A stretch of DNA of 64,000 nt from Candidatus Mnemosynella biddleae. Lineage in GTDB: Archaea; Halobacteriota; Archaeoglobi; Mnemosynellales; Mnemosynellaceae. Below are positions 48,555 to 58,570 of the stretch, piece after piece. The position numbers and the translations under genes are program-made. Under the pieces are notes generated by a model. That model was not told where the DNA came from, did not search any database, and saw only the letters and a list, made by a program, of their open reading frames with translations. The stretch lies in the NCBI GenBank assembly GCA_002011165.2, contig MTMI02000003.1, forward strand, positions 277,117-341,116, given 5' to 3'. The number at the start of each line of letters is the position of its first letter. Position 1 is the stretch's first letter.

Positions 48555-48807
48555 GAAGAGATTCGGAGAGATAGATAGAAGATCTGGAGATCTCTTTCTC
48601 CTCAGTGTACTCATGGAGGAGGTCGGAGAGTTGGCTGAAAGTATAAGGAGAGACAAAGATTTCGAAGAGGAGTTTGCAGATGTCCTTTTCATTCTTATCT
48701 CCCTAGCTAATCTCAAAGGAGTTGATCTAGAGAGAGTTTTAAATGAGAAGTACGTAAAAAGAGATTTTGATCATATCACGGGTTCTTGGGACGATATTAG
48801 GGAGTAA
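48523..48807 (+). CDS. MazG-like nucleotide pyrophosphohydrolase
   Basis: LLSVLMEEVGELAESIRRDKDFEEEFADVLFILISLANLKGVDLERVLNEKY. Confidence 0.9.
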   Translation, partial: TSLREFQEIFKKRFGEIDRRSGDLFLLSVLMEEVGELAESIRRDKDFEEEFADVLFILISLANLKGVDLERVLNEKYVKRDFDHITGSWDDIRE

Positions 48808-48914
48808 ACTACGCTTTCCGATTTAAATCAGTAAGACTAACGTATCTTATTTGAGATAAAATAAGGATATCCGAAAAAGATAAAATTTTTAGAATTCACA
48901 GAACAAGTAATAAC

Positions 48915-48976
48915 ATGGCCTGTGAACCGACAGGACTGAGAAGCATGATGTCCTGTGGCTTGGCAGGCCAACAACC
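48915..48976 (+). ncRNA. Single-hairpin H/ACA guide sRNA candidate
   Basis: GGCCTG-TGAACCGA-CAGGAC-TGAGAAGCATGAT-GTCCTG-TGGCTTGG-CAGGCC-A-ACA; 15 nt from upper stem to ACA, loop carries UGA..GA. Confidence 0.72.
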
Positions 48977-49089
48977 CTTCAATTATTTTTCCTTTTCCTT
49001 CTACAAATGTTTCTGAGTAAAAGAGTAAGAAGGTGGAAATTTTTTAAAGTCAAACAATCTGAATAAATTCTTCAAATTGAGGTGATCCT

Positions 49090-49851
49090 TTGGATTGGTA
49101 TCTCTACACTCTCGTGATCCTCGTAGGAATTTTCACTGGATTTGTAAATACGCTTGCAGGAAGTGGATCTCTGATAACTTTGCCTCTTCTTATTTTTCTT
49201 GGACTTCCTGCCAACGTAGCAAACGGAACAAACAGAGTCTCGATTCTTCTCCAAAGCCTAGTGGGAATGAGAGAATTTCACTCTAGAGGTCTTCTTGACT
49301 TGAAATTCTCCTTGGGATATGCAATTCCTGCAACACTTGGAGCAATACTCGGTGCTCAGATAGCAGTGGATTTGAACGAAATGCTCATGCAAAAAGCCAT
49401 AGGGATTACCATGATTCTAATGCTCTTTATCATGCTCATCAATCCTAAGAGGTGGATTGAAGGGCAGAAGGAGAAGAAATTTTCAAGATTGCTCGAAATT
49501 ATAATCTTTTTCCTCATAGGAATTTATGGAGGATTTATCCAAGCAGGAGTTGGGATTTTTCTTCTTGCGTCTCTCGTGCTCTTTTCCGGCTTTGATCTCA
49601 TAAGAGCTAACGCCATAAAAGCTCTTATAGTTCTTATCTACACTATTCCCGCAATGTTAATTTTCATTTTAAACAATCAGGTCATCTGGGGGGTTGGACT
49701 TATTTTGGCTTTGGGAGGTATGATAGGAGCTTTTCTGGGTGTTCGTTTCGCCTCGCGTGAAGGTGCGGGGATTTGGGTTCACAGAATACTTATTGGTGTT
49801 GTGCTCCTTTCCGCTCTGAAGCTTCTCGGAATTTTCAATTTAATTTTTTGA
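49090..49851 (+). CDS. TauE/SafE family permease
   Basis: GIFTGFVNTLAGSGSLITLPLLIFLGLPANVANGTNRV; GIYGGFIQAGVGIFLLASLVL. Confidence 0.93.
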   Translation: MDWYLYTLVILVGIFTGFVNTLAGSGSLITLPLLIFLGLPANVANGTNRVSILLQSLVGMREFHSRGLLDLKFSLGYAIPATLGAILGAQIAVDLNEMLMQKAIGITMILMLFIMLINPKRWIEGQKEKKFSRLLEIIIFFLIGIYGGFIQAGVGIFLLASLVLFSGFDLIRANAIKALIVLIYTIPAMLIFILNNQVIWGVGLILALGGMIGAFLGVRFASREGAGIWVHRILIGVVLLSALKLLGIFNLIF

Positions 49852-49873
49852 AATTGGAGGAAAGATAAAATAA

Positions 49874-50707
49874 GTGGGGAAAGAAGAGGATATTAAGGAG
49901 GTTTATGAGATGCTTGTAAAGAGAGGAGAGGTGAAAGAGGGCTATAACGAGATTATTCCAGAAGGAAAAATGAAATACATAGAGTTCGGGATTTTGAAGC
50001 TTTCAAAGGGAAAAACTTTCGATTATCAGGAGATTAGAAAGGAGAGTGCTCTCGTTCTGCTGAGTGGACAGGTATCTTTTGAAATTGATGCAAAAACATA
50101 CAACACAGGAATTAGAAGTGATCCTTTCACTAAGGACCCATGGGCTCTTTATCTTCCAAGGGGCAGAAAAGTTAAGATTGGGGCAATTGCAGAATCAGAA
50201 ATCGCTATCGTGAAGTCACCATCGGAAAAAGAGGGAGAAGAGGTCTTCATAAAACCTGAAGATGTAAAAAAGAGGTCAGGAGGTATTTGGAACTGGAGGA
50301 GAGATATTCGAGATATCATAGACTGTTCGATTCCGTCTGAGAAGCTCTTAATAGGTGAGACTATTAATCCACCTGGAAACTGGTCGAGTTGGCCACCCCA
50401 TAAGCATGATGAGAATGACTATCCTCATGAAGTGAAGATGGAGGAGGTCTATCACTTCAGACTCAATCCTCCCGGTGGATTTGCTCTTCAGAGGATCTAT
50501 GCGGATAACTTCAACGAGGTTCACCTCATCGAAGATGGAGATACTGCCCTCATACCGAGAGGATATCATCCTGTAGTTACCTGTCCGGGACATCAGCTCT
50601 ATTATCTGTGGATCCTCGGAGGTGAGAGGAGGAAACCGTTAATGAGAACAGACCCAAATTTCAAATGGCAAAGCTCATTGAATGCGGTTCTCAAAGAGAT
50701 GATATGA
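49874..50707 (+). CDS. iolB: 5-deoxy-glucuronate isomerase-like protein (IolB)
   Basis: GNWSSWPPHKHDENDYPHEVKMEEVYHFRLNPPGGFALQRIYAD; DTALIPRGYHPVVTCPGHQLYYLWILGG. Confidence 0.88.
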   Translation: MGKEEDIKEVYEMLVKRGEVKEGYNEIIPEGKMKYIEFGILKLSKGKTFDYQEIRKESALVLLSGQVSFEIDAKTYNTGIRSDPFTKDPWALYLPRGRKVKIGAIAESEIAIVKSPSEKEGEEVFIKPEDVKKRSGGIWNWRRDIRDIIDCSIPSEKLLIGETINPPGNWSSWPPHKHDENDYPHEVKMEEVYHFRLNPPGGFALQRIYADNFNEVHLIEDGDTALIPRGYHPVVTCPGHQLYYLWILGGERRKPLMRTDPNFKWQSSLNAVLKEMI

Positions 50708-50729
50708 ACTAAGGCGAAATTTCCATTCT

Positions 50730-51230
50730 CTTTGAATCGAGAGGGTACTTCTTAAGGCATCTCTCTTCAAAAACTTAAGAGTCTCGGTATCGTATTCTTT
50801 AATATTTCAGAGAGGTTCCATTACGATTTCGAGAAATTCAAACATGCTTTCGACCTTTCACGGTCAACAAATCTCACAAGAGAGGGTTTTCTGGGGAAAA
50901 GTTCATTTGGTATGAGGATGCTATTTCAGCTATTTTCTCAAGTTCTTTTCAGAACCATAACAAAAATGGTTCTCCGAATTGTGAGATCGTTATGGCTTTT
51001 GGACTCATATCGCCGTAATATCCTTCTTCAGGCACTGTGTCTTTTTCTTCGCAACCTCAGAATAACAGAATATTGCATCATAAATTGCAGAAAGGTCCAT
51101 CTCATAGCTCGGATGATGCTTTGGCTCTAACCTTCTCATCAATACCTTTCACAGAAAATGCAATGCTCCGTATGTTTCACCTCACCCGCAAACCCTCAGT
51201 GTCTCTTACCACAATGGATATTTAGCATTG
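50730..51230 (-). pseudogene. Decayed radical-SAM-like gene
   Basis: Minus-strand fragments VKHTEHCIFCERY and VPEEGYYGDMSPKAITISQFGEPFL, split by stops and frame changes. Confidence 0.35.
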
Positions 51231-51887
51231 AAGGATGATTTAAAACTACGGATGAAGTTCGAAGAATGGGAAAAAGAACAGAGAGAGTTAGCTGAGAGAG
51301 TAATTTTGAGAGATGATGGAGTTCTCAAAAGATTTTGCGGAGTTGCCTTTTCTTCAAGTGAAGATGAGATTATATGTGCTTCAGTTGTGTTAGAAGATGA
51401 AGAAATTATTGAAGAAAAGGTTGTAAGAGGAAAAGCGGATATTCCCTATATCCCTTCATTCAGATTTTACAGAGAGGGAGGGCTCGCGATGAAACTCATA
51501 TCCTCACTTGAGAGCCATCCAGATGTTTTCATATTTCAAGCTTCTGGAATAGCCCACCCGAGATTTCTGGGGATGGCATCTCATTTGGGAGTTCTGATGA
51601 ACCTCAGAACAGTTGGAGTGACGAAGAAATACCTTCTTGGAGATCTTCCAAGAGTTAAAGAAGGTGAGTGGAAGATTCTGAAGCATGAAGGTAGAGAGGT
51701 TGCAGTCATCACGAAATTTGACGAAAAATTTTCACCGCTCATCATTTCTCCTGGTCATAGAGTTTCTATAATGGGCGCTTTTGAGATTATTAAAAATCTT
51801 ATGAGGGGAAATTCTCTGCCGAGACCTCTGCGCGAGGCAAGAAGGGTTGCAAAAAAGGAAAGATTAAATACCGCATCTCAAAAATGA
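51228..51887 (+). CDS. nfi: Endonuclease V
   Basis: YIPSFRFYREGGLAMKLISSLESHPDVFIFQASGIAHPRFLGMASHLGVLMNLRTVGVTKKYLLG. Confidence 0.9.
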   Translation: MKDDLKLRMKFEEWEKEQRELAERVILRDDGVLKRFCGVAFSSSEDEIICASVVLEDEEIIEEKVVRGKADIPYIPSFRFYREGGLAMKLISSLESHPDVFIFQASGIAHPRFLGMASHLGVLMNLRTVGVTKKYLLGDLPRVKEGEWKILKHEGREVAVITKFDEKFSPLIISPGHRVSIMGAFEIIKNLMRGNSLPRPLREARRVAKKERLNTASQK

Positions 51888-51897
51888 TAAGCATACA

Positions 51898-52551
51898 ATG
51901 TGTGATATGAAGATACTGCGATACATTGCAAAGCAAGGAGGAATGAAGGAATCTGTGAGACTATCCACAAAGGATATCTCTTCAGAGATCAAAAAAAGTC
52001 CTCAGACTATTTCCAGAAAGTTGAGAGAGCTGGAATCTGAGGGTATGATTTCAAGAAGGATTTCTCCTGAGGGACAGTGGATAGTAATAACTGAGAGAGG
52101 AGAGAGAGCTCTCAGGAAAGAATATGAGGACTATAGAAGGATTTTCGAAGTTCCTGAAGTTTTCACAATGAGGGGAAGGGTTTTCACGGGATTAGGAGAA
52201 GGTAGATACTATCTCTCGCTTGAAGGTTACAAGTCTCAGATCTCTAAAATCACAGGATTTGACCCATATCCAGGAACTCTCAATCTGAAGATCTCTCCAG
52301 AAGATCTTGAGACTAGAAAAAAATTGGCAAAAAAACCAGGATACGAAATTAAAGGATTTGAGACAGAAGGAAGGAGTTTTGGAGGTTGTAAGCTGTTTAA
52401 AGGTGAAATAGAAGGAGAGAGCTGTGCAGTTGTGATTCCTGAGAGAACACACTATCCTGAAGACATTTTGGAGATTGTTGCCCCAGTTAACCTAAGAGAG
52501 AGGCTGAGGCTGAGAGATGGAGATATCGTTAAAGTAAAGGTGGTAGCATGA
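51898..52551 (+). CDS. ribK: CTP-dependent riboflavin kinase with N-terminal HTH
   Basis: GRVFTGLGEGRYYLSLEGYKSQISKITGFDPYPGTLNLKI; RTHYPEDILEIVAPVNLRERLRLRDGDIVKV. Confidence 0.92.
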   Translation: MCDMKILRYIAKQGGMKESVRLSTKDISSEIKKSPQTISRKLRELESEGMISRRISPEGQWIVITERGERALRKEYEDYRRIFEVPEVFTMRGRVFTGLGEGRYYLSLEGYKSQISKITGFDPYPGTLNLKISPEDLETRKKLAKKPGYEIKGFETEGRSFGGCKLFKGEIEGESCAVVIPERTHYPEDILEIVAPVNLRERLRLRDGDIVKVKVVA

Positions 52552-53237
52552 GCATCGAAAGAGCGATTGAACTTCTGAGAAGAGGGGAGATGATTTTGAT
52601 CTACGACGATGATAGAAGAGAGGGAGAGACTGACATCGTTTTCCCAGCAAAAGTTGTGGGACCAGAGCATGTGAAAGTGATGAGAAGAGATGGTGGAGGG
52701 CTTATATGCGTAGCTCTTTCGAGCGAGATTGCAGACAGGCTCTCTCTTCCTTATGCTTTCGAGATCTTAAAAAAGGCAGAAGATATACTTCCAGAGAGGA
52801 TAATAGAGAGCCCTGGTGATGTTAAATATGATGCTCACTCATCTTTCTCGATTTGGGTGAATCACAGAGATGTTTTCACAGGAATAACAGACAGAGATAG
52901 GGCTCTGACAATAAGAGAGCTCGGAAAGATTGCCGAGAAAGTTGAAAGAGGAGAATATGTGAAATTCGGAGAGTTTTTCAGATCTCCAGGACATGTTCCA
53001 ATTCTCAGGGCTTCTGATGGTCTTTTGAAATCCAGAAGAGGTCAAACGGAGCTGTCCGTTGCTTTAGCTGAAATTGCCGGAATAACTCCTGCGATGGTTA
53101 TATGCGAAATGCTTGATGAAGAAGTTGCACTCTCGAAAAACAAGGCGAAAAAATACGCTGAAGAGAGAGGATCTGTATTTTTAGAGGGATGGGAAATAGT
53201 TGAAGCGTGGGAGAAGCTTCACGAAGATGCTTCCTGA
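52548..53237 (+). CDS. ribB: 3,4-dihydroxy-2-butanone 4-phosphate synthase
   Basis: MILIYDDDRREGETDIVFPA; HSSFSIWVNHRDVFTGITDRDRALTI; GHVPILRAS. Confidence 0.94.
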   Translation: MSIERAIELLRRGEMILIYDDDRREGETDIVFPAKVVGPEHVKVMRRDGGGLICVALSSEIADRLSLPYAFEILKKAEDILPERIIESPGDVKYDAHSSFSIWVNHRDVFTGITDRDRALTIRELGKIAEKVERGEYVKFGEFFRSPGHVPILRASDGLLKSRRGQTELSVALAEIAGITPAMVICEMLDEEVALSKNKAKKYAEERGSVFLEGWEIVEAWEKLHEDAS

Positions 53238-54703
53238 AGTCTCTTGATCACGAACTCCCTTCCAAGAGACATCAGAAACCATCCTGCTCTTGGGCCAGAT
53301 TTCTTGTTGAGAATTGACAGATAGATGGCCTGGAAGACCTTCGGAGCTTTGATGTTCAGCTCTTCCGCAACAGCATAAATCTCTCTGTGAATTCTCTCGG
53401 CCTCCCATTCTCCATATTTAATCCTTTCAGCGAGGATTTTGAGAGCTTTTTTAACTTCCGGTGAAAGGTTTTTCACGCTCTCTGGCAGACTCTTCTGAAT
53501 TTCAAATTTTACGTCATGAGGGGCGAATCTCTTTAACCAGTATCTCGCCTTCTCTGCAATTCTCTGAACAGCTTCTCTGTCCTCCTCATAACCTCCTCTT
53601 CTCAGAACTTCCATCACCCCATCAAGATCTTTGGCTATTTGCACTGCAGTAACAATGTGTTTGAAAGGTGCATTTGGATATTTCTTACCTATATCCGAGA
53701 GTTGATACTCTCTTGTGTTTCTCTTCCTTGCATCTTCGAATTCATCCACAAGTGCGAGTATCGGAAGTCCGGGATCGAAGTCTATGTGCTTTTCGGGCTT
53801 AACCCTCATAACCATATATCTCATAACTTCTTCTGGAATTGCCTTTATCATCTCGCTTATCTCGATAACGACTCCTTTAGAAGAGGACATTGCGCCTTGG
53901 CCTTTGAGCATAATCCACTCGTAAACCACGGGATAAGGAGGCTCGTATCCGAAAATCTCCTTCGAAATTCTCACCCCAGTATCATAAGAGCCTCCTGCTG
54001 TTGCATGATCCTTCCCAAAGGGTTCAACCGTAACCCCAAAGATTTTCCATCTCGCAGGCCAGTCGACTCTCCACGAGAGTTTCCCTTCTTTCATACTCAC
54101 AGTTGCTTCCTCTCCACACTCACACCGCATTTCAACAGTCTCTCTCATTGCATCAAAACTTACTACAGAGGTGGTGGATATTCTTCCGCATTTCGGACAA
54201 AGAGGATGGAAAGGACTCCAGGAACTTGGGAGTTTTCTTTTTGAGACCTCTTCGAGAATTCTCGCAATTTCTTCTCTTCTCTTCAGCGCTTCCTTCACTG
54301 CTTCAAGATAGAGACCTCTCTCATAACATTCATGTGCTCTGAAGACTTCGGGAGTTACTCCAAGTTCTTCCATTGAATCGAGAAAAGGTGTAAGAAAATG
54401 CTCCGCATAGTTCTCACAACATCCTTCTGGATCCGGAATTTTTGATAGAGGTACCCCTATGTATTCCTCGTAGCTTTCGGGAAGAAAGGGGTATCTCTTT
54501 CTCAGAGGATCAAAGTCATCGGCTATGTAAATGAATTTCACACTCTCCCCAATGTCTCTGAGTGCTCTGAAAATGGCATCTCCTGTGAGGATCTCCCTCA
54601 TATTCCCTATGTGTATGGGGCCAGAAGGGGTGATTCCCGTTGAGATTACCTGTGGTTTTCCTCTCAGCCCCTCTGCTATAACGTCAGCCCAATGAATTTT
54701 CAT
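53219..54703 (-). CDS. lysS: Class I lysyl-tRNA synthetase
   Basis: ISTGITPSGPIHIGNMREILTGDAI (HIGN) and KGQGAMSSSKGVVI (KMSKS-like); start revised to MKIHWADVIAEG. Confidence 0.95.
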   Translation of the reverse strand: MKIHWADVIAEGLRGKPQVISTGITPSGPIHIGNMREILTGDAIFRALRDIGESVKFIYIADDFDPLRKRYPFLPESYEEYIGVPLSKIPDPEGCCENYAEHFLTPFLDSMEELGVTPEVFRAHECYERGLYLEAVKEALKRREEIARILEEVSKRKLPSSWSPFHPLCPKCGRISTTSVVSFDAMRETVEMRCECGEEATVSMKEGKLSWRVDWPARWKIFGVTVEPFGKDHATAGGSYDTGVRISKEIFGYEPPYPVVYEWIMLKGQGAMSSSKGVVIEISEMIKAIPEEVMRYMVMRVKPEKHIDFDPGLPILALVDEFEDARKRNTREYQLSDIGKKYPNAPFKHIVTAVQIAKDLDGVMEVLRRGGYEEDREAVQRIAEKARYWLKRFAPHDVKFEIQKSLPESVKNLSPEVKKALKILAERIKYGEWEAERIHREIYAVAEELNIKAPKVFQAIYLSILNKKSGPRAGWFLMSLGREFVIKRLQEASS

Positions 54704-55983
54704 TCTACTCTCGCGACCTTCCTCCAAGCTGGCTTCGTGCACGTAATCTCCTCCCAGAATGCTTTGAATCCTGTGAATGATCTCGTGAGGATGTGAAGTG
54801 GTATAAATGCTGAGATTATTATATCTTTCCAATCTGCGCATCCCAATCTTTCATCCCTGAGAGCTCTGAGGACATACATCATGGAGAGTGGGACAAAGGG
54901 AGGGAGGAGTATGAGGGCTTGAAGGGGGAAGAAGAGGATAGAGGCGAAAAGATGGGCCGTATAGATTATTCCAAGAGGATAGGCTATGGCCTGAATAAGA
55001 AGAATCGGAAATCCAACTGATTTAAATCTTCTTTTCTTTCGAAGGAGAGGATAATATTTTCTTATCAGCTGAAATCTCGTCCTATCCCATCTCTTTCTCT
55101 GATTCCACCAGTCCTCAAGATTAACTGGAGAGAGCTCCATACTTATCATTCCGAGATCGAGTATTGTTGTGTAACCCTTCTGAAGAATTCTGAGAGCAAT
55201 TTCTTTGTCTTCTCCCAGACTCTCAGAGTCAAAACCTCCGATCTCCTCGAGAACATCTCTTCTAAGAAAAAGATTTCCTCCGTAAGTTAAGTGAGAACCG
55301 CCTAGGAGTTCCTCTATGAATCTGCTGATATCTAATCCAGCAGAGAACTCATTTCCGTAAATTCTACTGAGTATACCTTTTCCTCGATTTCTGATTGTTG
55401 CGCTTCCGTCAACTGCTCCTATGCGGTTATCAAAAGTTAACCAAGCAACCGCTCTTGAAATGGCATCACTCGAAATCACATGATCTGCGTCAATGACTCC
55501 TATAATTTCACCAGAAGAATTGAGAATTCCAAAATTTAGAGCTCCTCCTTTTGATTTCTGAAATTCATTTCTCAGTGCTTTAACGTTTTCGTAATTTTTA
55601 GCGAGTTCTTTCGCAATTTCTGGTGTTTTATCTTCACACGGATCCTCATAAACTATGATGACTTCTTTATTTTCGTATTCACTTTTCAGTATGCTCTCAA
55701 CACAGCTCTTAAGCACTCTCTCTTCGTTATAAGCAGGTATGATTATCGAGACTTTTGGTTCACCTTTCCTTTCAGGAAGCTTGGGAACTTTGAGAAACTT
55801 GAGAGAAAGGAATGAGAAGATGCTGGTTGATAGGAGACTTAAAAAGAATTCCGAGAAAAGGAGGAGGTCTCTCACTCCATAAGTGAGAGATCTGGAGATG
55901 ATTTCCCCGAGATGAAATCCAAAGAGTAAAAGGAGGAGGGTTGAAATTAAGAATCCAATCCTGTCTGGCTTTAGCAGTTCCAT
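54700..55983 (-). CDS. Membrane glycosyltransferase family 2
   Basis: PKVSIIIPAYNEERVLKSCVESILKSEYENKEVIIVYEDPCEDKTPEIAKEL; GVIDADHV; WWNQRKRW (QxxRW). Confidence 0.92.
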   Translation of the reverse strand: MELLKPDRIGFLISTLLLLLFGFHLGEIISRSLTYGVRDLLLFSEFFLSLLSTSIFSFLSLKFLKVPKLPERKGEPKVSIIIPAYNEERVLKSCVESILKSEYENKEVIIVYEDPCEDKTPEIAKELAKNYENVKALRNEFQKSKGGALNFGILNSSGEIIGVIDADHVISSDAISRAVAWLTFDNRIGAVDGSATIRNRGKGILSRIYGNEFSAGLDISRFIEELLGGSHLTYGGNLFLRRDVLEEIGGFDSESLGEDKEIALRILQKGYTTILDLGMISMELSPVNLEDWWNQRKRWDRTRFQLIRKYYPLLRKKRRFKSVGFPILLIQAIAYPLGIIYTAHLFASILFFPLQALILLPPFVPLSMMYVLRALRDERLGCADWKDIIISAFIPLHILTRSFTGFKAFWEEITCTKPAWRKVARVE

Positions 55984-56675
55984 ACTCTTCTCCTCACAGC
56001 AGGATCTCTTTCAACTATTCTTTTAAGCACTTCTTCGAAACTTTCGTCAGGATGAAGTATTTCTTTCAGATAAACTCCAGTTCTTCCGACTTCTCCTCTT
56101 CTCGTTAAAACTCTTATTCTCTCCTCAACAGTGTCTTGAGAGATCTTCAGAATGCTTGCAATTCTTCCAGGAGAGAGATCACTTAAAGGAGTCTCAAGAT
56201 GTCCGTCCTCTGTAGGGCTGATAAGCATAAGATTCTTGTTCACTCCCGGAACTCTCTCGTTAATGTCTCTAAGATCTATCATTCCTCCAAATCGGTAAAA
56301 CTCAATCTCCCTTCTCTTTGGTTCTACTAAGGGAAAAGAGACGTTAACTCCGTTCTCAAGAGAGATATGTGCTTTTATGACGCTATGAGGTGTTGCCTGG
56401 ACAAGAGACTTCTCAATGATCCCTAAAGGTGAGAGGAGAGTTTCCACAATGAAAGATGGTATAACATAGGGAATGATGACATCTATGTCACTATCCTTCC
56501 GCACATCGCCTCTTGCTATGCTTCCGTGAACGAATGATGTGATGTTTCTTGTTCTGAGCTCCTTTACTACTTCGAGAGCTTTCAGTCTCAACTCTCTCAA
56601 AATTTCCCAGTGCTTCTCGTCGTAAATAACTTCCTTCGGACTTCCCATCTCTCCAGTTTTCCTTCTCATCCAAAC
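55971..56675 (-). CDS. Pol-beta-superfamily nucleotidyltransferase with C-terminal helical/HTH region
   Basis: VHGSIARGDVRKDSDIDVIIPY. Confidence 0.8.
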   Translation of the reverse strand, partial: VWMRRKTGEMGSPKEVIYDEKHWEILRELRLKALEVVKELRTRNITSFVHGSIARGDVRKDSDIDVIIPYVIPSFIVETLLSPLGIIEKSLVQATPHSVIKAHISLENGVNVSFPLVEPKRREIEFYRFGGMIDLRDINERVPGVNKNLMLISPTEDGHLETPLSDLSPGRIASILKISQDTVEERIRVLTRRGEVGRTGVYLKEILHPDESFEEVLKRIVERDPAVRRRVWNC

Positions 56676-56980
56676 CCACAACTTTCCTTTATCCAGTCGA
56701 GGAAATCTCGATTTCCTCCGTCTATCCTCCAAAATATGATACATGGAAGTTCATAGCTGTGAAGTTCTCTGACTCTTTTTTCAATTTTCTTAAAGTTTTC
56801 TTCTGCTGTCTTACAGATCATCGCATACTCTGTGCATTTTTCCATCTTTTCTTTCCACTCAAAAATCGAAGTGATCTCATGAATATTCACGCAGGCAACC
56901 AGCTTCTCTTTAACGAGGATTTGTGCAATCTTTTCAGCTTCCTCTCTCTTCCCGCATGTGATGTAAACTATCGCCTCCAT
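56666..56980 (-). CDS. cutA: CutA divalent-ion tolerance protein
   Basis: VYITCGKREEAEKIAQILVKEKLVACVNIHEITSIFEWKEKMEKCTEYAMICKT; LHSYELPCIIFW. Confidence 0.94.
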   Translation of the reverse strand: MEAIVYITCGKREEAEKIAQILVKEKLVACVNIHEITSIFEWKEKMEKCTEYAMICKTAEENFKKIEKRVRELHSYELPCIIFWRIDGGNRDFLDWIKESCGFG

Positions 56981-57043
56981 TTCAACACCCGAAAGGAATA
57001 TTATGAATTAAAGTAATAAGAAGCTTGTCACGGAGGATATCCT

Positions 57044-58570
57044 GTGATCGAGAAGATTGCTCTAATAACCTTCGGAGTATACTGGGTCCTCGTTGAAGTA
57101 TTGAAGAAGAAGGGTGTGCTTGAGAGATACAGCATTACAAGTTATGGCCCCATTCTTATGATTAGAACTCAGAAAGGAATGGAGGCTCTCGAAAGACTAT
57201 CGAGACCGAAGAGTTTCTGGAGGGGTTTTTCCTCTGTTGGTTTGGTTTTTATGCTCTTTGCAATGACGCTCATGCTCTTCCTTGTATTCCTCATGGACTA
57301 CAGAGTTATCACTTCTCCTCCAGAACCGAGTCCTTTGACTGCTCCGAGAAATGTTCTCCTCCTACCTGGAGTAAACCAGTTCATCCCTCTCTGGTATGGA
57401 CTGATAGGGCTGGTAATTACGCTCATAGCTCATGAGTTTTCTCACGGAGTTTTGTGCAGGGTCGAAGGAATAAAGGTGAGAGCCCTTGGACTTCTTGTTG
57501 CTCTTGTTCCAATAGGAGGTTTTGCAGAACCAGATGAAGAGGAATTGAATTCTGCAGAGAAGTGGAAGAAGATCCGAGTTTTCACAGCAGGGATTATGAG
57601 TAACTTTTTGGTCGCTCTCATTTTCTTTGCCATCTTCTTTTCTTCCCTTTCATTCCTTGCACCAGTTTCAAGCTCAGAAATAGTTGTTTATGATGCTCCT
57701 CAAGATCTCGGAATAAGGGGAAACATGTTCCTAGAAGAGATCAACGGAAAGAGGGTGATGAATATCGAAGAGCTCATAGAAGTGCTTTCAGAGGTTAAAG
57801 GCGGAGAGGAAGTTAACGTGAAGCTCGTGGATAGAGAGGGTGAGATTGAGATTTCGACTCTCCTCTCGTCTGAGGGTGCGAAAATAATGAGGGTGTGGGA
57901 TGGAACTCCTGCAGAAAAAGCGGGGCTTAAAGATGGAGATGTTATCATCTCCATGAATGGAGAGAGAATCAATAATTTTGCTGATTTCTATACCTTCATG
58001 AAAGGGAGTTCGCCGGGAGAGGAGGTTAGAATAAAGCTCTCCGATGGAAGAGAAGTTGTTACAGTACTTGAAAAACATCCGAAAAAGGATATTGGATTTC
58101 TCGGAGTTTCAGTAGAGATGAGTGTTGGACCTCTTAAAATTTCCACATTTTCTCCATCTTCACTTCTGAAAACTCTTAAATCCCTTCCTTTCTCTCTCAA
58201 TTCACTTGAAGGATGGTTCACTCTCATTTCTCTTCCATTCCTCGCCATAGGAGGTTTCACCTCAATACTTACGAGTTACTTCCTTCCTTCTGGAATTTTC
58301 AGCTCTCACGAGATCCTTTTCTTCTTCATTCTCAATTCGTCCTTCTGGATAGCCTGGATAAACTTCTACGCGGGACTTTTCAACTCTCTTCCTGCAGTTC
58401 CACTTGATGGAGGGCACGTCTTCAAAGAGCTTCTGAGTTCCCTTTTTAATTCCCTCGGCATCTCAAATGCAAAAGACCTATCTTCAAAATTCTCCAGCCT
58501 TATAACTCTTTACATCTTTGCCTCATTCCTCTTAGCCATTTTAATACCGCACATTTCTCAATGGTTTTAA
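57044..58570 (+). CDS. Site-2 protease family (M50) with PDZ domain
   Basis: LIAHEFSHGVLCRVEGIKV (HExxH), GTPAEKAGLKDGDVIISMNGERINNFADFY, FNSLPAVPLDGGHVFKELL. Confidence 0.93.
   Translation: MIEKIALITFGVYWVLVEVLKKKGVLERYSITSYGPILMIRTQKGMEALERLSRPKSFWRGFSSVGLVFMLFAMTLMLFLVFLMDYRVITSPPEPSPLTAPRNVLLLPGVNQFIPLWYGLIGLVITLIAHEFSHGVLCRVEGIKVRALGLLVALVPIGGFAEPDEEELNSAEKWKKIRVFTAGIMSNFLVALIFFAIFFSSLSFLAPVSSSEIVVYDAPQDLGIRGNMFLEEINGKRVMNIEELIEVLSEVKGGEEVNVKLVDREGEIEISTLLSSEGAKIMRVWDGTPAEKAGLKDGDVIISMNGERINNFADFYTFMKGSSPGEEVRIKLSDGREVVTVLEKHPKKDIGFLGVSVEMSVGPLKISTFSPSSLLKTLKSLPFSLNSLEGWFTLISLPFLAIGGFTSILTSYFLPSGIFSSHEILFFFILNSSFWIAWINFYAGLFNSLPAVPLDGGHVFKELLSSLFNSLGISNAKDLSSKFSSLITLYIFASFLLAILIPHISQWF

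Noticed and set aside
48915-48976. E. coli U2504 as target of the single H/ACA hairpin
   Set aside because: Only the 5' guide (UCGGUUC) fits the archaeal sequence; the 3' guide does not pair with the upstream CCUCGA
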